Positions 35,571 through 47,039 of a DNA stretch of 64,000 nt are shown one piece after another. Below the pieces are notes generated by a model, which worked only from the letters and a program-made list of their open reading frames with translations, had not been told where the DNA came from and searched no databases. This DNA is from Hanleya hanleyi (lineage: Eukaryota > Mollusca > Polyplacophora > Lepidopleurida > Hanleyidae): contig JAVTVY010018869.1 of the NCBI GenBank assembly GCA_036873755.1, positions 17,261 through 81,260 of the forward strand, written 5' to 3'. Every line of letters starts with the position of its first letter. Position 1 is the first letter of the stretch. Both the position numbers and the translations under genes were made by a program.

Positions 35571-35782
35571 CAGGCCTCAATTTAAGGTGGTAACCTGTTT
35601 TCAGGTTGCCTGGAGGTTGCCATATGAAAAATGGTGGTAACCTATTTTCAGGTCCCCATAATTTTGATTAATAATATGACAATAGGTTAATAATTATGCA
35701 ATAGGTTGCCATAGGTTACCAGTGTAGATTTCATGGTAACCTGTTGACAGGTTACAATCAGCACTCCTTAAATTGAGGCCTG
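35571..35782. mobile_element. 212-bp element with 17-bp perfect terminal inverted repeats
   Basis: The ends CAGGCCTCAATTTAAGG (35571-35587) and its exact complement (35766-35782) enclose several 'aacctgttttcaggtt'-type palindromes. A CAG...CTG outline fits hAT-type elements, but I see no clear target-site duplication. Confidence 0.65.
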
Positions 35783-35954
35783 TTCTGTGCATGTAGAATT
35801 CCGAGAATATTAATGTATTTGATATAGAAAGGTGCACAATTCAGCCCACTGTGCATGTAAATAAAAAAATTTAATTCGAGCCCTGCTGAAAAATCCTGCT
35901 TGGCTTGTTCTAGCCTGAGAATGCAAGAAAAGTGACGTAATCAAGCAAATAATT

Positions 35955-36045
35955 TGTCAAGATAAGATAAGATAAGCTTTATTTAACGTCGATCTGTTTG
36001 CAAAATATACAAGATACGCTGTATAATATTGAATAAAGAACAATA
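35955..36045 (-). repeat. Probable LINE or SINE 3' end with (CTTAT)n tail
   Basis: On the minus strand 'cgacgttaaataaagcttat' is followed by two more CTTAT units. This is typical of a retroposed 3' end. No coding part is visible. Confidence 0.4.
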
Positions 36046-36049
36046 ATTA

Positions 36050-37065
36050 TGAGTAACTCTAGCGGGTTTCTTGGCAGGGGGTCTGGATAGCACCTTATGT
36101 GGTATCCTGAGAAGCCTTTATATTGGAGTGTCGCTGGACGTGGTGCATTCTAGGATTGAAGAAAGATAAACAAACCGATGAAGCATGGAAGCATGGGCTG
36201 ACAGCGGAAGATTTTAGGAGTTGGAAAGGACCTCCAACAGCGCGATGTTTTGCCTCAAATGGGTGTGATGCACTCGTCAAAAAAAATATATATAAACTTG
36301 TTACCCCTGTTTAGTCGCACATAAGGAAAAAACACCTGTTATTCTGACTGGCAAGGTTGTAAACTTGTGCCACATTTCCTGGTTGCTGTGTGTGTTCCCG
36401 CATCGAGGCTTACAATGGGTGGGACCCGCAAAACGCATACCGGTAGTCAACATACTTGATTGAATTCACTCACGTACTCAAGTGGACCCTCTGATAAATT
36501 TTAGCCTAGCAGGTGACCAGAGTTATTGCTCTCTTTTTTAAAGCTCTTTTTTTCTACACCAGACTTCGCTACGCAAATGAAACGGGGTTCTGACAGGCAA
36601 ATCACAGTGCATGTTGAACCTCTTCGAATGTTTGCGATCGTTTGGCATTTTCTACGGGTGAATTTAATGCCCTGCCGTGTTTTGGGGGATTAATCCCTCT
36701 ATACACGAATACCTGTATTTATTTGCTCTGTCACCAAAAAACCCACTTGGCCCAAAAAAAATCAGAAACGGCAGACAAACAGCGCCAGTCAGCTAGTATA
36801 TTGTCATATATACAAAAGTTTGACCACACGTGGCTTTGTTTTTCTTTCCTAAGACCCGGATGTGACATGCGCACTTGACACCCCGGTAAGGCTTATTATC
36901 CTCCTTTGACCATATTTGGATATATGATGTAATAGACTGTAATAATTGGGAGGACTGGGCATGCATGAGTCTGGAGGTTGGTATCAGCATGATCATGTAA
37001 TTTCGTGTTGAGCTCGTTAAAATATGTTTTTCCACACTTTTCGATCATTGCCGATACTCAAAGCA
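36050..37065. other. No gene recognised
   Basis: Only short frames and no domain. On the working assumption that 37070-37117 is the first ACOT9 exon, this is intron. Confidence 0.4.
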
Positions 37066-37069
37066 TTAC

Positions 37070-37117
37070 CTGGAGCAACAAAAAGTACTCGCGGTTTTCG
37101 TTGCATAATGGAAACAT
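37070..37117 (-). CDS. Candidate first coding exon of ACOT9
   Basis: On the minus strand a CCGCCATG start context opens a 16-codon frame ending in CAG and a GTAATG donor. Its phase (0) matches the phase of the next certain exon (32139-32208), and 'tatatataac' lies just upstream. The encoded residues (MFPLCNENREYFLLLQ) are not a convincing mitochondrial signal. The other frame, starting at the inner ATG, is more basic but does not fit the phase. Treat as tentative. Confidence 0.25.
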
Positions 37118-37119
37118 GG

Positions 37120-38200
37120 CGGTTATATATAGCTGACTAGCAACCCATGTATTACGATATCATGGCTGTAGACTATAGTCACATTGGGTCCATATTTCGT
37201 CACAAGTTGACATCACTTTTTTATGTATGTACTTTGCAAGCTGAGACTAGTCTATTGTCAATACTTTTCTTCCAAAGACTAAATGTACCTTGTATTACCT
37301 GTATAAGAAATATGGACGGCTGTATTTTAGATTCTGGGTAAATATACCGGTAACTATAATCGACCACCTGTGCCCTAGCCTGTGAATATCGTCTGCATTT
37401 CTAAGGGAAGTAACTATGGATGGGAAGATTTAGTTGTTTCGGACTTACCTTTCGTGTTCTATTCCTTGCTTTCAAGCAACCACCATTTGCGTGTTATTGG
37501 CAATAACTTGAACACTATTTTTTTTTAAATTCCCATGTGTATGAGACAGAGCCATGTGGTTATGCAGGTCGCCTGTTAGTTCAGATTTTCCAACAAATGT
37601 TTTCGCATCCCATTAAACATAATTTTCACAGAAGTTAGAACGAATGATAATCTGAAAACATAGACCTATTACAAAAAAATGCGCGGATACCCCCGGTACC
37701 CTGTTAGCCTACTCATTATTCACAAATGAAAAGAGATATCTTGGAGGTGTTAATATTTTAGTTGTTTTTAAATAAAGGAATGTGATTTCCTAGGGGTACG
37801 GAAAAGTCCCCCCCCCCCGAAGTTTTCCAGGGGGAACTATATTGCCGGGGGTGGGGATCTTTCCAGGGGGGGAGGTACTTTCCTATTTCATTTTGGTCTA
37901 GAAATATGGTCCAGAAATATCCGTCGATAAAAATAGCGTTTAATGTAAAGTGAAAGCGTGAAATAATTCGGGCAAATCAACCTTAATATGCCGTTCTCAT
38001 TGCATCGGATTGTTTATACAGTGACATTGGGAGTTGCCGACATAAACCACTGACTGGGCCTCCTTCGTGCATGGCATGACCTTATTTAGTGCACGAATGT
38101 TTTTGTCATATCGGTAGATGAAAAATTACATCGTAGCGTCATCTATACTAGTCGGCCGGCCAAAGACTTCAAAAACGCTTTTAAAAACTTTCGATGGCAT
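37120..38200. other. No gene recognised
   Basis: A G-rich and C-rich patch at 37808-37880 and otherwise unremarkable sequence. If the candidate exon is right, the first part would be the ACOT9 promoter region. Confidence 0.4.
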
Positions 38201-38204
38201 TTTT

Positions 38205-38400
38205 TGTTACCCATGCTAAATTAGTTCTTTGGGTGGTAGGGATCAAGATAGGAGGAGATACCACCCTGATTTTGGTCAATTAAGGTCATTTTGGGGTCAC
38301 TCTTTGGGCCAAATAAAGTCAAAAATGGGTAAAAATCGGTTATAAATTACGTAACACCCAGCGCATTGGTTGTTACCATCAATGAGTATCCAAGCTGAAT
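38205..38400. repeat. Dispersed repeat, also at 41860 and (inverted) 49920-50212
   Basis: Shared words are 'acccatgctaaattagtt', 'gataccaccc-gattttgg', 'aggtcattttggggtcac' and 'aaaatcggttata'. The third copy directly abuts the truncated 5' end of retrotransposon copy B. Confidence 0.7.
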
Positions 38401-38560
38401 TAGTTGTAAGGGACCGTTCAAAATTTATCTTGAGGGGGGGGGGGAAATTCAGCTGATGACCCTAAGTTATGTGTGACCCTCCCCCTCCTTTGGCTGGAAG
38501 GTTACCAGTGCCCCCCTCACCTGATACCATATTTATCACAAACACACGCCCAATTCCAAC

Positions 38561-39239
38561 GAATCCAGGTCATTTCCCCCAGTGGACATTTCCTCCAGCG
38601 GACATTCCCCCCATGGACATTTCCCCCGGTGGACATTTCCTTCGATGGACATTTCCCCCATCCTATACTTTTAGGTTATTTTGAACATAGTTTTTAAATA
38701 ATTTGGCACATCATATATTATATAGCACATTTTTAAACAATAAAATGGATCACATAGTGATAACATATACATATATATATTTTAACATTTTAAGAAAACA
38801 TTATATCACATTGTGGTAAAATAAAAGATGTGTTTTTTAACAATATTATTTTGTTCTATTTTTTACCTCAGTTTTCACTTCAGCTCGGTTTTATTCTCAT
38901 CAAATGGCTTCATGACACCGACCTACGAACAGTTAATGTTACGATATACCATGTATACATCTTTTATATTGTTTTAAAATGTGCTGACTGTATAATACTG
39001 ATAGATACTGTATATATGTATAATAACTTATCACTTTGTGACTCAATTATCGTAAAACATCTGGAAATCCTTATATCTTTATATACAGAAAAAACAAATT
39101 GCATTATTTCAAAATTATTTAAAAACCATGTTCAAAATAACCTAAAAATATAGGGTGGAGGAAATGTCCACTGGGGGAAATGTCCACTGGGGCAAATGCC
39201 CACTGGGGGAAATGTCCATGGGGGAAATGTCCGTACACC
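38561..39239. mobile_element. 679-bp element with repeat-rich inverted ends and 8-bp duplication
   Basis: The left end (38561-38690) has five GGACATTTCCCCC-type units followed by 'ataacttttaggttatttt'-like sequence. The right end (39125-39239) is its inverted counterpart, with 'aaaataacctaaaa' and five 'gggggaaatgtcc' units. ATTCCAAC lies directly outside both ends (38553-38560 and 39240-39247) and fits the nTnnnnAn pattern of hAT target sites. The interior is very AT-rich and non-coding. Confidence 0.7.
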
Positions 39240-39920
39240 ATTCCAACATAGCCAGGGGCACTAAATGATGCAGTGTGGAATTATATTAAGACCGATTGAA
39301 AACACGTTAATAACATGAAGAGCTATTCGTTGATAAAGTGATTCGCGGTATGGTATATTTATACATATGAAAAAGTGACAGGGAACGGGACACAGTTCTG
39401 CAGTACGACATTAAACTGCGAGAAGCTCGGAGATTACATTCTGTATGATGTATTTATTCGCATTCACCGGTTTGAGATAAAATTATGTCATACTGCATCA
39501 TGATGACAGATAATACTACATACAACCGCTCAGGGAAACAATGAGGTTATGTTTGTTATACTGACACAGAGATAAACTTTATAAAAATTCGGACGAATCC
39601 GACATGATTAATTTCATACATTCATCATTTCGGCTTCGCTACAAAAACTCTGCAAAAAATAGACGATGTTTTATTATTATAAAACTATTAAAATTATTAT
39701 ATTTTATAATATTATCCTCATCATGACATTGACTACCGTCAGTACAACTTGTCTTGTAGTACGCCACAATTTATTTCTTCAACTTTGGGGCAGCATAAAT
39801 TATTGAATGGTTTGTTTCAGTCTCAAAATGCAGGCTACATTCATTTAGCTAGTCAATGTCCACAATGTCCAGGATGCACTGCACCTGGATGTGTTTAGGC
39901 ACCGTTTCCAATTATCGTTC

Positions 39921-40083
39921 GCGAATGAATCGTTTATTTCGTCAAATTTTCTCGAAGTCGCGATTTTCCAAGGCGCGAGGGAGCGGTTTTTTTTCTTCAA
40001 AATAAACGATTCATTCGCGATCGCTGTTCGAATGTTTTTTTTTCCTGTTGGCAATCGTTTTTCAATCGAGAAAATTTTCTCGA
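39921..40083. repeat. Hairpin cluster
   Basis: The 18-bp arms GCGAATGAATCGTTTATT (39921-39938) and its exact complement (40001-40018) are followed by the perfect 18-bp palindrome TCGAGAAAATTTTCTCGA (40066-40083). Similar words ('aatcgttttt', 'gcgatcg') continue to 40155. Confidence 0.75.
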
Positions 40084-40443
40084 ATAAAAAGCGATATCGC
40101 GATTCAATGGTTTTTTAATCGAGAAAATATTAGCGATCGAAAAAAAAAACGATTGAGGATTATAGCCGAAAGTAGTACGGCAAGGTTCAGACTGACTGAT
40201 CCGCATACGTTCGAGTTTCTATATCATGAACACTTCAGTCAGACTATAAGTTCGATCATTTTTTCTTCTTCCTTTTCCATTCTTCTTTGCCTTGTGTAAA
40301 ACTATAGCGTGTTTCAGTTCAGTTGGCGGTTATATAGATACGATGGGGATATCGAAAGAAATTATATACATGTATATACATAGGAATAATGGTGAACGGT
40401 ATATACATATAATTAAAACTTCATATTCACATATGTTTTGTAC

Positions 40444-40504
40444 TAGACCTAGTAGTTCTCTCCCCGCTAAAGGAGGAGAGCGGCGAGAGAACTACTAGGT
40501 CTAA
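40444..40504. mobile_element. Miniature hairpin element with 8-bp duplication (hAT-like)
   Basis: The arms 40444-40461 (TAGACCTAGTAGTTCTCT) and 40486-40503 are exact complements, and pairing extends to 25 bases with one mismatch. TTTTGTAC flanks the hairpin on the left (40436-40443) and, after one extra A, on the right (40505-40512). The TAG...CTA ends and the nTnnnnAn form of the duplication are hAT-like. Confidence 0.65.
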
Positions 40505-40514
40505 TTTTGTACGG

Positions 40515-41820
40515 GACACCGGCTAGGCCCGGATATGGTCAGATTGAGTCATTTGCGCTTGCAATTTCGTCTATTATTTTGAGAATTTCTGTGTTTTAAT
40601 GCTGGTATTATTCCAGATTTCTTGTGCAGTATTTTTCGTGAACGTTTTTGGCATCTGTGCATGCTGAAATTTTGAGTTAATTCGTCAGATTTTCGCTGTT
40701 CGCGTATTTTTTTGTCCTAAGGTCACCATGCATTTTCCTTGTGTAGATAGATGGCGCTGTATTGAATATAACATTGTCATACGGGGCTTTTGAATCTTCG
40801 AAAGCACTTAATCATTAATATATAGCGCGAGCTATTTGTGAAACTTTTCACAACTGTCATTATTTTTTTGCTTGTTTGTTTGGTTGTGAGAATTAATCTT
40901 TTCTGGAGCTCCCTGGGTGGGAGTTTTGCTGTGCGGCTCCCTAAGTGGGAGTCTATAAGTGGCAAAACCCCACAGTTGCCTGGCTTGTGGGATGTTTGAT
41001 GGTAGATGAATATATTTTCAATAAATTATGAAAATTTATAAATACAAAGGGAAAATATATATATAAAAGAAATGATTCAAAGAAAATAATGATATTGATT
41101 ATTTTTCACAATTTGATGAAAATACACGTATACATTCACCATCAAATATCTCACAAGCCTGGTAATTGCAGTATTTGACAAGATGATCGAGGTCTCGCCT
41201 TTGGCTAAAGAGGAAACCTTGACGATGCGAAGATGTGTTTCAAAAGGCCTGTATAATTCAGGTCACGTGACTTGGTTGCTGAAGAATCAAACAACGCCCC
41301 TCACCGTGTATGATACTATATGAGAAATGACTGCATTAATATAAAATATGAATATAAACGTCTTTCTCTGTCCGACAGGTTTTCAAATCCCACATTTAAA
41401 TCTTTAGTTTTGCGAAGAAAAAAACCCGATGATCGTAGTCGGACGAGAATTTTGTTCTCTCTTGCCAGCTTGGTTAATCCAGTACTGTATGCTGTTTAGG
41501 CTTATGATAAACCATAGAGCCTACTGTTTTAGTAGGCTCCATGGATAAACAAAGCCGTGTTCTGATACATGTGTTTCCTGATCTAAAGTCCAGCCTGGTT
41601 CTTCGACCTAAAAACATGAAATTCATACAGAAGCTCAAGAAATCCTAGCTGAATAGCTGTCCATTTATCATCATCATTTATCAAGTTACTGATGACCCCC
41701 CCTCTACACACAGTCTAGTTACACATGACCTCCCCTTCGTAGGGCTCGAAGTTATTGGTGACCCCCCCTCAAATTCCACCGCCCCCCGCCCCCCCTTCAG
41801 GATAAATTTTGAATGGTCCC
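40515..41820. other. No gene recognised
   Basis: Includes a small 14-bp hairpin at 41512-41544 ('gagcctact...agtaggctc'). Otherwise only short frames. Confidence 0.45.
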
Positions 41821-42344
41821 TAAGTAGTGTAGAGTGTCAGGTAGTCATAGATAACACGTTTATTATAAGAATAAAGGTCATTTTAGGGTAACTTTTGGGT
41901 CAAATAAGGTCAAAACTTTGTGAAAATCGGTTATATGTACAGTACGGTACTAATTGTTACGATTGGGTATTCCAGTTGAATGTAGTGTAGGGTTGGATGT
42001 AGTCAGTAGTATAGAAAGCGTATTTAAATACCCATTGACCTCATTAATTGTTCCCCCGGGTAAAATTTGAGGTGGAACTTTGTCACGTGACAATCATGTG
42101 ATCGATGGGGGAAACTACCTCCAACACAGAAGAGTTCCAATCTAGGGGGAGGTAACTCCGATCACTATAGTTCCGGCAAAGGGCCCCTGGGCATATTTTT
42201 CCGCGGTGATGCGGTCTGGTGGTGATGCGGTCGCGGGAAAAAGCTTCCGCGGAGGAAAAGTAGTCCCCAGACTTCAAATACGCTGCATGGTCCGATTGGG
42301 TCGAGTGAGGTATCAAAGTGAAGCATTCGTGAAGGGACATCCAG

Positions 42345-43030
42345 TCATGGGTGCGTGTATGTAAAATTAGGATTTTTTCCCGAAAATATAAAGAGCGGAA
42401 CACGAACTTTACCCCTAAAATAGGGGAAAACACCTATCAACCCTAGCCAAAAGGGCTAATATCGGTCCCCGGGCTTATTGGGACCTGCCTATCAGGGCGG
42501 TGGGTGCATGTAAAATTAGGATTTTTTTCCAAAAATATAAAAAGCGGAACACGGACTTTACCCCTAAAATAGGGAAAACCTCTATCAACCCTAGCCAAGA
42601 GGGCTAATATCGGTCCCCGGGCTTATCGGGGCCTGCCTATCAAAGTCAATGGGGTGGGTGCATGTAAAATTAGGATTTTTTTCCGAAAATATAAAAAGCG
42701 GAACACGGACTTTACCCCTAAAATAGGGGAAAACTCCTATCAACTCTAGCCAAAAGGGCTAATATCGGTCTCCGGGCTTATCGAGGCCTGCCTATCAAGT
42801 CAATGGGGTGGGTGCATGTAAAATTAGGATTTTTTTCCGAAAATATAAAAAGCGGAACACGGACTTTACCCCTAAAATAGTTTAAAACCCGTAGCACCTC
42901 TAGCCAAAAGGGCTAATATCGGTCCCCTGGCTTATCGGGGCCTGCCTATCAAGTCAATGGGGTGGGTGCATGTAAAATTAGGATTTTATTCCGAAAATAT
43001 AAAAAGCGGAACTCGGACTTTACCCCTGCA
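42345..43030. repeat. Tandem repeat of about 154 bp, 4.5 units
   Basis: Units start near 42350, 42503, 42657, 42809 and 42965. Each has 'gcatgtaaaattaggatttt', 'gcggaacacggactttaccc', 'agccaaaagggctaatatcg' and 'gggcttatcggggcctgcct'. The units are nearly identical. This array is not mirrored on the right side of the big palindrome. Confidence 0.9.
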
Positions 43031-43084
43031 ACAGGGGTCTGTATTATACAATATAAGGCAAAATGCCTGTATGGGGTATGGGGA

Positions 43085-44130
43085 TGGTCAAATGTTTTCG
43101 TGGGCTTTACTATGGTTTGTGGGGTCTTGTTTTTCACGTCTCGCCGAGAAAAACACAATGGGAGGGGTCCCGGAGCGAATCGGTGAACATTTTGGGAAAA
43201 GTCACCGACGTCTGTATATAGCCCATAGGCTAGCTATGGGGGGGGGGGGGTATAGGTCCAACCTGGGAACTTCACACACGTTCATTCTGATATGGGTTGC
43301 TTGGATTTGTTTTTCACGTCTCGTCATTTAGAACACGATGGGAAGGGTCTCGCAGCGCAACGGTGAAATTTTTGGAAAAGTACCGTATAGCCCATATAGT
43401 CCCATACTGGCTATATGGGGGTATAGGTCCAATCTGGGAAATTCACACACGTTCATTGTAATATGGGTTGATTGGTCTTGTTTTTCACGTCTCATCATTT
43501 AGAACACGATGGGAAGGGTCCCGGAGCGAAGCGGTGAAAGTTTTGGAAAAGTACCATATAGCCCATATAGCTCCATACTGGCTATATGAGGGTATAGGTC
43601 CAACCTGGGAAATTCACACACGTTCATTGTGATATGGGTTGCTTGGATTTGTTTTTCACGTCTCGTCATTTAGAACACGATGGGAAGGGTCTCGGAGCGC
43701 AACGGTGAAATTTTTGCAAAAGTACCATATAGCCCATATAGTCCCATACTGGCTATATGGGGAGTATAGGTCCAATCTGGGAAATTCACACACGTTCATT
43801 GTGACATGGGTTGTTTGGTCTTGTTTTTCACGTCTCGTCATCTAGAACACGATGGGAAGGGTCCCGGAGCGAAACGGTGAAATTTTTGGAAAAAGTTCAC
43901 CGAGGTCTGTATATAGCCCCATAGGCTGGCTATGGAGGGGATAGGTCCACCCTGGGAAATTCACACACGTTCATTGTGATATGGGTTGTTTGGTTTTGTT
44001 TTTCACGTCTCGTCATTTAGAACACGATGGAAAGGGTCCCGGAGCGAAACGGTGAAATTTTTGGAAAAGTTCACCAAGGCCTGGGTAGATCCATATAGCC
44101 CCATACTGGCTATGGGTGTATAGGTCCATA
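43085..44130. repeat. ~172-bp tandem array, left arm
   Basis: Six units marked by 'ttgtttttcacgtctcgtca' near 43129, 43308, 43480, 43650, 43825 and 44000. Each also has 'cccggagcgaaacggtgaaa' and 'catactggctatatgg'. Confidence 0.88.
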
Positions 44131-44559
44131 CTAGGTGGACGTTTTGGGGTCTAGGTGAGCCCCTGATGATCCTATGGTGTCGTATGAGGTCTTATTTTGA
44201 AGCTCTCGTGGAGGAGCATCCGACTGGGCTAATGGTTCGTCCGTTTTCAATATTCTGAGCATGCGCAGTCTGGCCGTAGTATAGAAAGCAGGCATGTTGG
44301 GGGTATGTGGGGGTGTGTTTGGGGTAGAGATGGACCACTATGGGTCCAAATGGGTCGTGGGAGGTGTCAAAGTGAAGCTTGTGTGGGGTAGAGTCATACT
44401 GGTGTGTTTTTTATTGCAAGTCGCGTCAACCTGCGCATGCGCAGTTGGGTGTAGTAAGTAAAGTGGCCATTTTGGGGCTGCGTGGAGGTGTGTTTGGGGT
44501 AGAGAGGGACCATCCTTGGTCCGATTGTGTCGTGGGAGGTGTCATCTTGTAGCTTTCAT

Positions 44560-45010
44560 GGTGTACATCTCCATTTGAGGGATGTTCGCGTCATCTGTGA
44601 CGTCATTGGTGACGTCATCAGTACGAGTAGTAGCGAAAGTGGACATTTTGGGGCAGTGAAGGAAGGTATTTGGGGTAGAGATGGACCATCGTTGGTCCGA
44701 ATGCGTCGTGGGAGGTGTCATCTTGTAGCCTTCGGGGTGCAGAACCCGATTTGAGGGATGTCCACAGCATCCGTGACGTCATTGATGACGTCATCAGTAG
44801 GAGTAGTAGCGAAAGTGGGCATTTTGGGGCGGTGAAGAAAGAGATTTGGGGTAGGAATGGACCATCCTTGGTCCAAATGCGTCGTGGGGGTGTCATCTTG
44901 TAGCTCTCGGGGTGTAGACCACGATTTGAGATATGTCCACAGCATCTGTGACGTCATCGGTGACGTCATCAGTACGAGTAATAGCGAAAGTGGGCATTTT
45001 AGGGAAGTGA
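44560..45010. repeat. ~177-bp array with paired CRE sites, left arm
   Basis: Three units, each with two TGACGTCA words about 14 bases apart (near 44597, 44777 and 44952), followed by 'atcagta-gagtagtagcgaaagtg'. The mirror copies are near 46197, 46370 and 46547. Confidence 0.85.
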
Positions 45011-45249
45011 AGGAAGGATTAGTAGTATAAAAGCGCATTTCGAGCCCTTTTGACCCAGCGGCGCAAGGCGCAATGAGAGTATGCGCGCGTGTGTGCGCGC
45101 GCGTGTGCGGGTGTGCGTGTGTGTGTCGCCGTATGCAGGTGCACGCTCCTGTGGTGCATCCTGTACCCTAGGATGTTCACGAATGTTCCACCATCCCGGA
45201 CTTCTAACAGGCCCAGGTCCAGAAGCTCTCATGTCCTGCATGTGAATAG

Positions 45250-46080
45250 TCAGTCATATTGTGTGTGTGTGTGTGCATGTGTACGTCTGTGTGTATGCAT
45301 CTGTGTGAGTGTGTGTGTGTGTGCGTGTGTATGCTTGTGTGTATGCATTCGTGCATGCGCCTGTGTGTGCGCGTGTGTGTGTATGCCTGTGTGTATGCGT
45401 GTGTGTGTGTGCGTGCGTGTGTGTATGCAAGTGTGTGTATGCGTCTGTGTGTGTGTGTGTGCGTGTATGCATGCATGTGTGTGTATGTGTGGGTGTGCGT
45501 GTGTGTATGTGTGTGTATGCGTGTTTGTGCGGGTGTGTATGCATGTGTGTGTATTGCGCGCAGGGGTCAAAGGTCAGTTCCTGGTACCCTGGTGTACCCT
45601 ATGCCCTACGGTCTATAGGGTACAGGGTGCACCAGGTATGTGTGTGTGTGTGCGGCTGCGTACGATGACGTCACTTCCAAGCAGCGCAGGGGTCAAAGGT
45701 TACTTCCGGACTATAGAAACACTTGTGAACTGTCTGTATCATGGCACACGGTGACACACACACCTACACACATACGTATATACACACACACATGCTGCAT
45801 ACACACACACACGCACACACACACACACGCATACACACACATGCATACACACGCACATACACACACGCACACGCACCCCCACACATACACACACGTGCAC
45901 ACACACGCACGCATACACACACACATACGCACACTTGCATACACACTCACGCACGCATACACACACACGCATACACACAGGCATATACACACACAGATGC
46001 ATGCACAAATGCACAAATGCATACACAGACACACACGCATACACACACACACGCACACACACACACGCCCCCACACGCGC
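45250..46080. repeat. TG/CA microsatellites in the palindrome centre
   Basis: Imperfect (TG)n at about 45257-45555 and (CA)n at about 45753-46080. Between them are a smaller inverted repeat ('taccctat...atagggta', centre about 45612) and two direct copies of 'gcgcaggggtcaaaggt'. Confidence 0.85.
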
Positions 46081-47039
46081 GCATACTCTCATTGCGCCTT
46101 GTGCCGCTAGGTCAAAAGGGCTCGAAATGCGCTTTTATACTACTAATCCTTCCTTCACTTTCCTAAAATGCCCACTTTCGCTACTACTCGTACTGATGAC
46201 GTCACCGATGACGTCACAGATGCTGTGGACATCTCTCAAATCGTGGTCTACACCCCGAGAGCTACAAGATACCCCCCACGACGCATTCGGACCAAGGATG
46301 GTCCATCCCTACCCCAGATCCCTTTCTTCACCGCACCAAACTGCCCACTTTCGCTACAACTCCTACTGATGACGTCATCAGTGACGTCACAGATGCTGTG
46401 TACATCCCTCAAATCGGGGTCTGCACCCCGAAGGCTACAAGATGACACCTCCGACGACGCATTCGGACCAACGATGGTCCATCTCTACCCCAAATACCTT
46501 CCTTCACTGCCCCAAAATGCCCACTTTCGCTACTACTCGTACTGATGACGTCACCAATGACGTCACAGATAACGGGAACATCCCTCAAATGGGGCTGTAC
46601 ACCCAGAGAGCTACAAGATAACACCTCCCACGACACAATCGGACCAAGGATGGTCCCTCTCTACCCCAAACACACCTCCACGCACCCCCAACATGGCCAC
46701 TTTACTTACTACACCCAACTGCGCATGCGCAGGTTGACGCGACTTGCACTAAAAAACACGCCAGTCTGACTCTACCCCACACAAGCTTCACTTTGACACC
46801 TCCCACGACCCATTTGGACCCATAGTGGTCCATCTCTACCCCAAACACACCCCCACATACCCCCCAACATGCCTGTTTTCTATACTGCGGCCAGACTGCG
46901 CATGCGCAGAATATTGAAAACGGACGAACCATTAGTCCAATTGGATGCTCCTGCACGAGAGCTTCAAAATAAGACCACATACGACACCATAGGCTCATTA
47001 GGGGCTCACCTAGACCCCAAAACGTCCATCCAGTATGGA

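Noticed and set aside
36123..36314. Short frame resembling a zinc-finger transposase piece
   Set aside because: The Cys and His spacing does not fit any finger that I can name.
38830..39153. Plus-strand frame of 107 codons
   Set aside because: It is the AT-rich interior of a small inverted-repeat element with a composition expected by chance.
42083..42433. Minus-strand frame of 116 codons
   Set aside because: It overlaps the first unit of the 154-bp array and has no domain; parts recur in other units with stops.
45089..46166. Frames of 100-221 codons rich in Cys/Val or Thr/His on both strands
   Set aside because: They are translations of TG and CA dinucleotide repeats and appear in all frames at once.
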